From positions 1 to 7,963 of the forward strand of contig NZ_CAJKVK010000086.1 in assembly GCF_905203285.1 (NCBI RefSeq): a stretch of DNA of 7,963 bases, in the 5' to 3' direction. Shown piece by piece: positions 5,971 through 7,963 of the stretch; the first letter of the stretch is position 1; each line of letters opens with the position of its first letter. The notes beneath the pieces were generated by a model that saw only the letters and a program-made list of their open reading frames with translations, searched no databases and was not told where the DNA came from. The translations under genes were made by a program, and so were the position numbers. This DNA is from an uncultured Succinatimonas sp. GTDB taxonomy: Bacteria; Pseudomonadota; Gammaproteobacteria; Enterobacterales; Succinivibrionaceae.

Positions 5971-6258
5971 ATGGCTATTACTTTAGATGCCGTTGTACGT
6001 ACCGACTTGGGGAGAGGTGCGAGCCGCCGCCTTCGTCGTGAAGAACGTATTCCTGCTATTATCGTTGCTCCCGGTCAGGAGACCGTTTCCATCACTTTAG
6101 ATGAGAAGAAATTAATCGTAGCAGCATTGAAAGATGAATTTTACTCCGAAACCGTTACTATTAATCTTGACGGTTCCGCTATTGCCGTTAAGCCTGTTGC
6201 TATGCAGCGTCATCCGGTAACTTCACGTATTATTCACGTTGACTTTATGCGCGTTTAA
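5971..6258 (+). CDS. rplY: 50S ribosomal protein L25
   Basis: This 95-residue protein binds loop E of 5S rRNA in the large ribosomal subunit. It is the short, single-domain form found in E. coli (94 residues), without the C-terminal domain of the CTC-type proteins. Clear matches are GRGASRRLRREERIPAII (residues 14-31), EFYSE (55-59), QRHPVTS (79-85) and the terminal HVDFMRV. The ATG is preceded by a modest purine-rich AGAGAG 8 nt upstream (5957-5962), weaker than most sites in the window, as might suit a translationally controlled ribosomal gene. It forms its own transcription unit, with a promoter before it and a strong intrinsic terminator after. Confidence 0.97.
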   Translation: MAITLDAVVRTDLGRGASRRLRREERIPAIIVAPGQETVSITLDEKKLIVAALKDEFYSETVTINLDGSAIAVKPVAMQRHPVTSRIIHVDFMRV

Positions 6259-6281
6259 TAAGCTGTAGATTTAAAGTCAAT

Positions 6282-6311
6282 AAAAAGGTCGTCGCAAGGA
6301 CGGCCTTTTTT
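6282..6311 (+). terminator. Intrinsic terminator of rplY
   Basis: AAAAAGGTCGTC (6282-6293) pairs with GACGGCCTTTTT (6299-6310) around a GCAAG loop, with one G-T pair. The 3' arm runs into a six-T tract. It starts 23 nt after the rplY stop. The A-rich 5' arm could allow some activity on the opposite strand, where no gene needs it. Confidence 0.9.
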
Positions 6312-6322
6312 GTGCGCAAAAT

Positions 6323-6346
6323 TCAAAAAAAATCATGTTTTTTTGA
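6323..6346. repeat. A-tract/T-tract inverted repeat upstream of the CvfB-like gene
   Basis: TCAAAAAAA (6323-6331) and TTTTTTTGA (6338-6346) form a perfect 9-bp inverted repeat around ATCATG. It lies between the rplY terminator and the candidate CvfB-unit promoter. An all-A/T stem is thermally weak, so it may act as curved or protein-binding DNA rather than as an RNA hairpin. Confidence 0.4.
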
Positions 6347-6396
6347 TAAATATGTGAACGTTTTGGTTCGTTTTCGCAAGGTATTTTCTTTTGCGG

Positions 6397-6402
6397 TAGA
6401 AT
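6397..6402 (+). promoter_or_regulatory. Candidate -10 box for the CvfB-like unit
   Basis: TAGAAT lies 35 nt before the ATG at 6438. The sequence 17 nt upstream (TCGCAA, 6374-6379) is a poor -35, with three matches. A new promoter is expected here because the rplY terminator precedes it. Its exact position is tentative. Confidence 0.4.
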
Positions 6403-6437
6403 AATCTCAAATTCATTAATAATTGCAAGGTAAGGTT

Positions 6438-7451
6438 ATGGCTGATACATTGATCCCGGGACGCATGTATGAACTTACGGTAAATAAAATTTCCGATCAG
6501 GGGGCAATGGTAGATGCGCATGAGCATGGTGAATTATTTGTTCCGCGCCGTCAATTGCCTCAAAATTTGCAGGAAGGTGATTCTTTACGCGTGTTTTTAT
6601 ATGTTGACGGCGGCAGAATCTTAGCGACCGCTCGCCATCCTTATCTTGAGCTTGGTATGACAGGACGTTTGCGCGTAACCTCGATTGATTGCGGCACTGC
6701 TTATCTTGATTTGGGCATTCCCAAGGAATTAGTGGTTCCAGTATCTGAACAGCGCGGCTCTTTTGAAGTAGGCAGAATGGCTCTTGTCTACGTTGCGCTT
6801 GACGATCAGGGAAGGTTGTTCGGTACTCAGCGTTTTAATCGTTATATCAATGATTTTGCCAAACCGGGAGAATATAAGCCGGGACAAAGGGTGTGCCTTG
6901 TACCGGTATCGCATACTCCGCTTGGGTTTAGAACTATTGTTGATGATCATGTCTACGGTCTTATTTATAAAAATGAGCAAAAAGGTGAAATCCAAATAGG
7001 TAAGCGCTATTCAGGATGGATCATAAATGTTCGTGAAGACGGTCGTATTGATGTTTCTTTGCAAGAGCCGGGACGCAGTGGAGTAGAGCATGCAGCTGCC
7101 GATATTTTGCAGGCCTTGTTAAATTCAGGTGGAGAGCTTGATTTTAATGATAAGTCTGATCCTGATGAAATTGAGGATTATCTGCATATGTCAAAGGGTA
7201 AATTCAAAAAAGCTATAGGACATCTTTATAAAGAGCGCTTAATTGAAATTACCGATGAAGGTATTAAATTAACCGAAAAGGGTTTTAATGCGGGTAAAAA
7301 GGAAGAAGAGTTTTTTGAGAAAGAGGATATCGGAGAAGAAGATCGTCAGGAAGAAGCTCCTGATGTGTATATAGCACGTCAGGCCAAATTTGTAGGGTAT
7401 GATATTGACCCTAATGTTAAGTATGATCCGTATAAAAAATTCCGTAAATAA
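6438..7451 (+). CDS. CvfB/YitL-family S1-domain RNA-binding protein
   Basis: This 337-residue cytoplasmic protein is predicted to bind RNA. CvfB in Staphylococcus and Streptococcus has three S1-like domains and a winged helix. The same plan is visible here: S1-like strands at about 1-66 (QGAMVD...GELFVP), a second at 70-137 (GRLRV...DLGIPKELVVP), a third at 146-210 (GQRV...GLIY...GWIINVREDGRIDVSLQ), and a winged helix at about 215-283. The segment FNDKSDPDEIEDYLHMSKG (235-253), followed by KFKKAIGHL, closely matches the streptococcal protein. An acidic linker (288-307) and a basic end, KYDPYKKFRK, extend it beyond the roughly 285 residues of the streptococcal protein. I chose the ATG at 6438, with AAGG 7 nt upstream, over an in-frame TTG at 6423. 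The next gene begins 12 nt after its stop. Its RNA target is unknown. Confidence 0.9.
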   Translation: MADTLIPGRMYELTVNKISDQGAMVDAHEHGELFVPRRQLPQNLQEGDSLRVFLYVDGGRILATARHPYLELGMTGRLRVTSIDCGTAYLDLGIPKELVVPVSEQRGSFEVGRMALVYVALDDQGRLFGTQRFNRYINDFAKPGEYKPGQRVCLVPVSHTPLGFRTIVDDHVYGLIYKNEQKGEIQIGKRYSGWIINVREDGRIDVSLQEPGRSGVEHAAADILQALLNSGGELDFNDKSDPDEIEDYLHMSKGKFKKAIGHLYKERLIEITDEGIKLTEKGFNAGKKEEEFFEKEDIGEEDRQEEAPDVYIARQAKFVGYDIDPNVKYDPYKKFRK

Positions 7452-7463
7452 AGTAGGACAGAT

Positions 7464-7739
7464 ATGGCAGAAAAGAAGCCTAAAATTGTCCTTACAATTG
7501 TAGGCAGATTAGGAAAAGTTGGTTGTCATCGCGGTCATAGAATAGGAGATTCTTTTGACTTTGATAATGATCGCGGCAAACTTTGTCCTATGGCTATGCA
7601 TGTTGCCTTTCCTTATATAGATATTTTGCGTTACGGAGGGACTCCTCCGCGAGCCAAAGACGGTAAAATTAAGTTTTGCTGTCCTGATTGTGATACTGTA
7701 AATGTTTTTGAGATAACTGTTAAAGAAGATATTCCTTAG
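7464..7739 (+). CDS. TIGR04076-family small cysteine-rich protein
   Basis: This protein of 91 residues belongs to a conserved family of unknown function that I recognise as TIGR04076. Family features seen are C-H-x-x-GH-x-x-GD-x-F (residues 21-31), G-K-LCP-x-A near 38-44, the I-x-x-LRYGG-x-PP segment (52-62), and CCPDC (72-76) near the C-terminus, ending in a beta strand VFEITVKE. Cys21, His22, His25, Cys41, Cys72, Cys73 and Cys76 could bind a metal, but I have no direct evidence for this. It follows the CvfB-like gene by 12 nt with AGGA (7455-7458) 5 nt before the ATG, so the two are probably translated from one mRNA. There is no signal peptide or membrane segment. No clear terminator follows; a 5-bp CTATA/TATAG repeat at 7752-7769 is too weak to count. 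Confidence 0.85.
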   Translation: MAEKKPKIVLTIVGRLGKVGCHRGHRIGDSFDFDNDRGKLCPMAMHVAFPYIDILRYGGTPPRAKDGKIKFCCPDCDTVNVFEITVKEDIP

Positions 7740-7833
7740 TCATATTAATATCTATAAGGATCAGTATAGCGTGATATGTTATAGAATGAGTTGCATGATT
7801 ATTAATAATTAATTGTTTTATGAAAGTGTTTAT

Positions 7834-7963
7834 ATGATTGATTTGACTAAACTGCCTTTAAGCATTACATCATTTAGTGATTTTTGTGAAAGGAATAAAA
7901 TCTATATCGATAAAACGGATTTAGTCGCTAAATTGGCTCAATTTGATGCTCCGATTTTTTTAT
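7834..7963 (+). CDS. AAA-ATPase-like protein with PF09820-type N-terminus (3' partial)
   Basis: Only the first 43 codons are present; the frame runs off the end of the window. The sequence LPLSITSFSDF, then IYIDKTDLVAKLAQF, then PIFL matches the start of the AAA-ATPase-like domain (PF09820, often paired with a PD-(D/E)XK nuclease-like DUF1703 domain at the C-terminus). In that family PIFL leads into SRPRRFGKS, the Walker A region, which would lie just past the window edge. Such genes are abundant, often in many copies, in anaerobic gut bacteria, and their role is not established. The ATG at 7834 has only a weak purine run upstream (GAAAG). The 94-bp gap before it shows no convincing promoter or terminator. 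Confidence 0.8.
   Translation, partial: MIDLTKLPLSITSFSDFCERNKIYIDKTDLVAKLAQFDAPIFL

Noticed and set aside
6784..6999. Short frames on both strands inside the CvfB-like gene
   Set aside because: They are out-of-frame shadows of the second and third S1-like domains, with no independent signals.
7752..7769. CTATA/TATAG repeat after the TIGR04076 gene as a terminator
   Set aside because: A 5-bp all-A/T-rich stem with no T tract is too weak to call a terminator.
1..7963. CRISPR array, tRNA or rRNA gene, insertion sequence
   Set aside because: Reading through the intergenic stretches (all under 200 nt) showed no regularly spaced repeats, cloverleaf-type sequence, transposase frame or terminal inverted repeats.

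Overview
The window looks like chromosomal DNA from a moderately AT-rich gammaproteobacterium. It carries a short, single-domain ribosomal protein L25 of the E. coli RplY type and a DusA-type tRNA-dihydrouridine synthase, both typical of that class. A CvfB-family RNA-binding protein, a TIGR04076-family protein, a ComEB-type dCMP deaminase and a PF09820-type AAA-ATPase sit alongside them. That mix is more like anaerobic gut lineages such as the Succinivibrionaceae than like Enterobacterales. The taxonomic placement is inference.

Layout. (1) 1-3180, plus strand: a tightly packed three-gene unit. It holds the 3' part of a gene descended from serine hydroxymethyltransferase (start lies before the window), dusA (1 nt after the preceding stop), and an aldo/keto reductase whose start overlaps the dusA stop. 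It ends at a perfect 9-bp hairpin that can serve both converging units. (2) 3202-4354, minus strand: a two-gene unit, dCMP deaminase first and then a YqaB-like HAD sugar-phosphate phosphatase. (3) 4519-5823, plus strand: an exported M20-family amidohydrolase, with its own promoter in the divergent region. (4) 5899-6311, plus strand: rplY (L25), with its own -10 box, a leader hairpin and a strong intrinsic terminator. (5) 6438-7739, plus strand: a CvfB/YitL-type S1 RNA-binding protein and a TIGR04076 cysteine-rich small protein 12 nt downstream. (6) 7834 to the end: the first 43 codons of a PF09820-type AAA-ATPase-like protein.

The outstanding observation is the first gene. Its fold-level similarity to serine hydroxymethyltransferase (GlyA) runs nearly end to end. 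However, the lysine that holds pyridoxal phosphate is a glycine, and most other cofactor and substrate residues are replaced or deleted. The frame is intact over at least 1.27 kb and is packed directly against dusA. It therefore looks like a maintained, non-PLP pseudoenzyme rather than a decaying pseudogene. The other genes are ordinary housekeeping or metabolic functions: tRNA modification, carbonyl reduction, dUMP supply, phosphatase, amide hydrolysis, ribosome, RNA binding. No CRISPR array, insertion sequence, tRNA or rRNA gene was seen.
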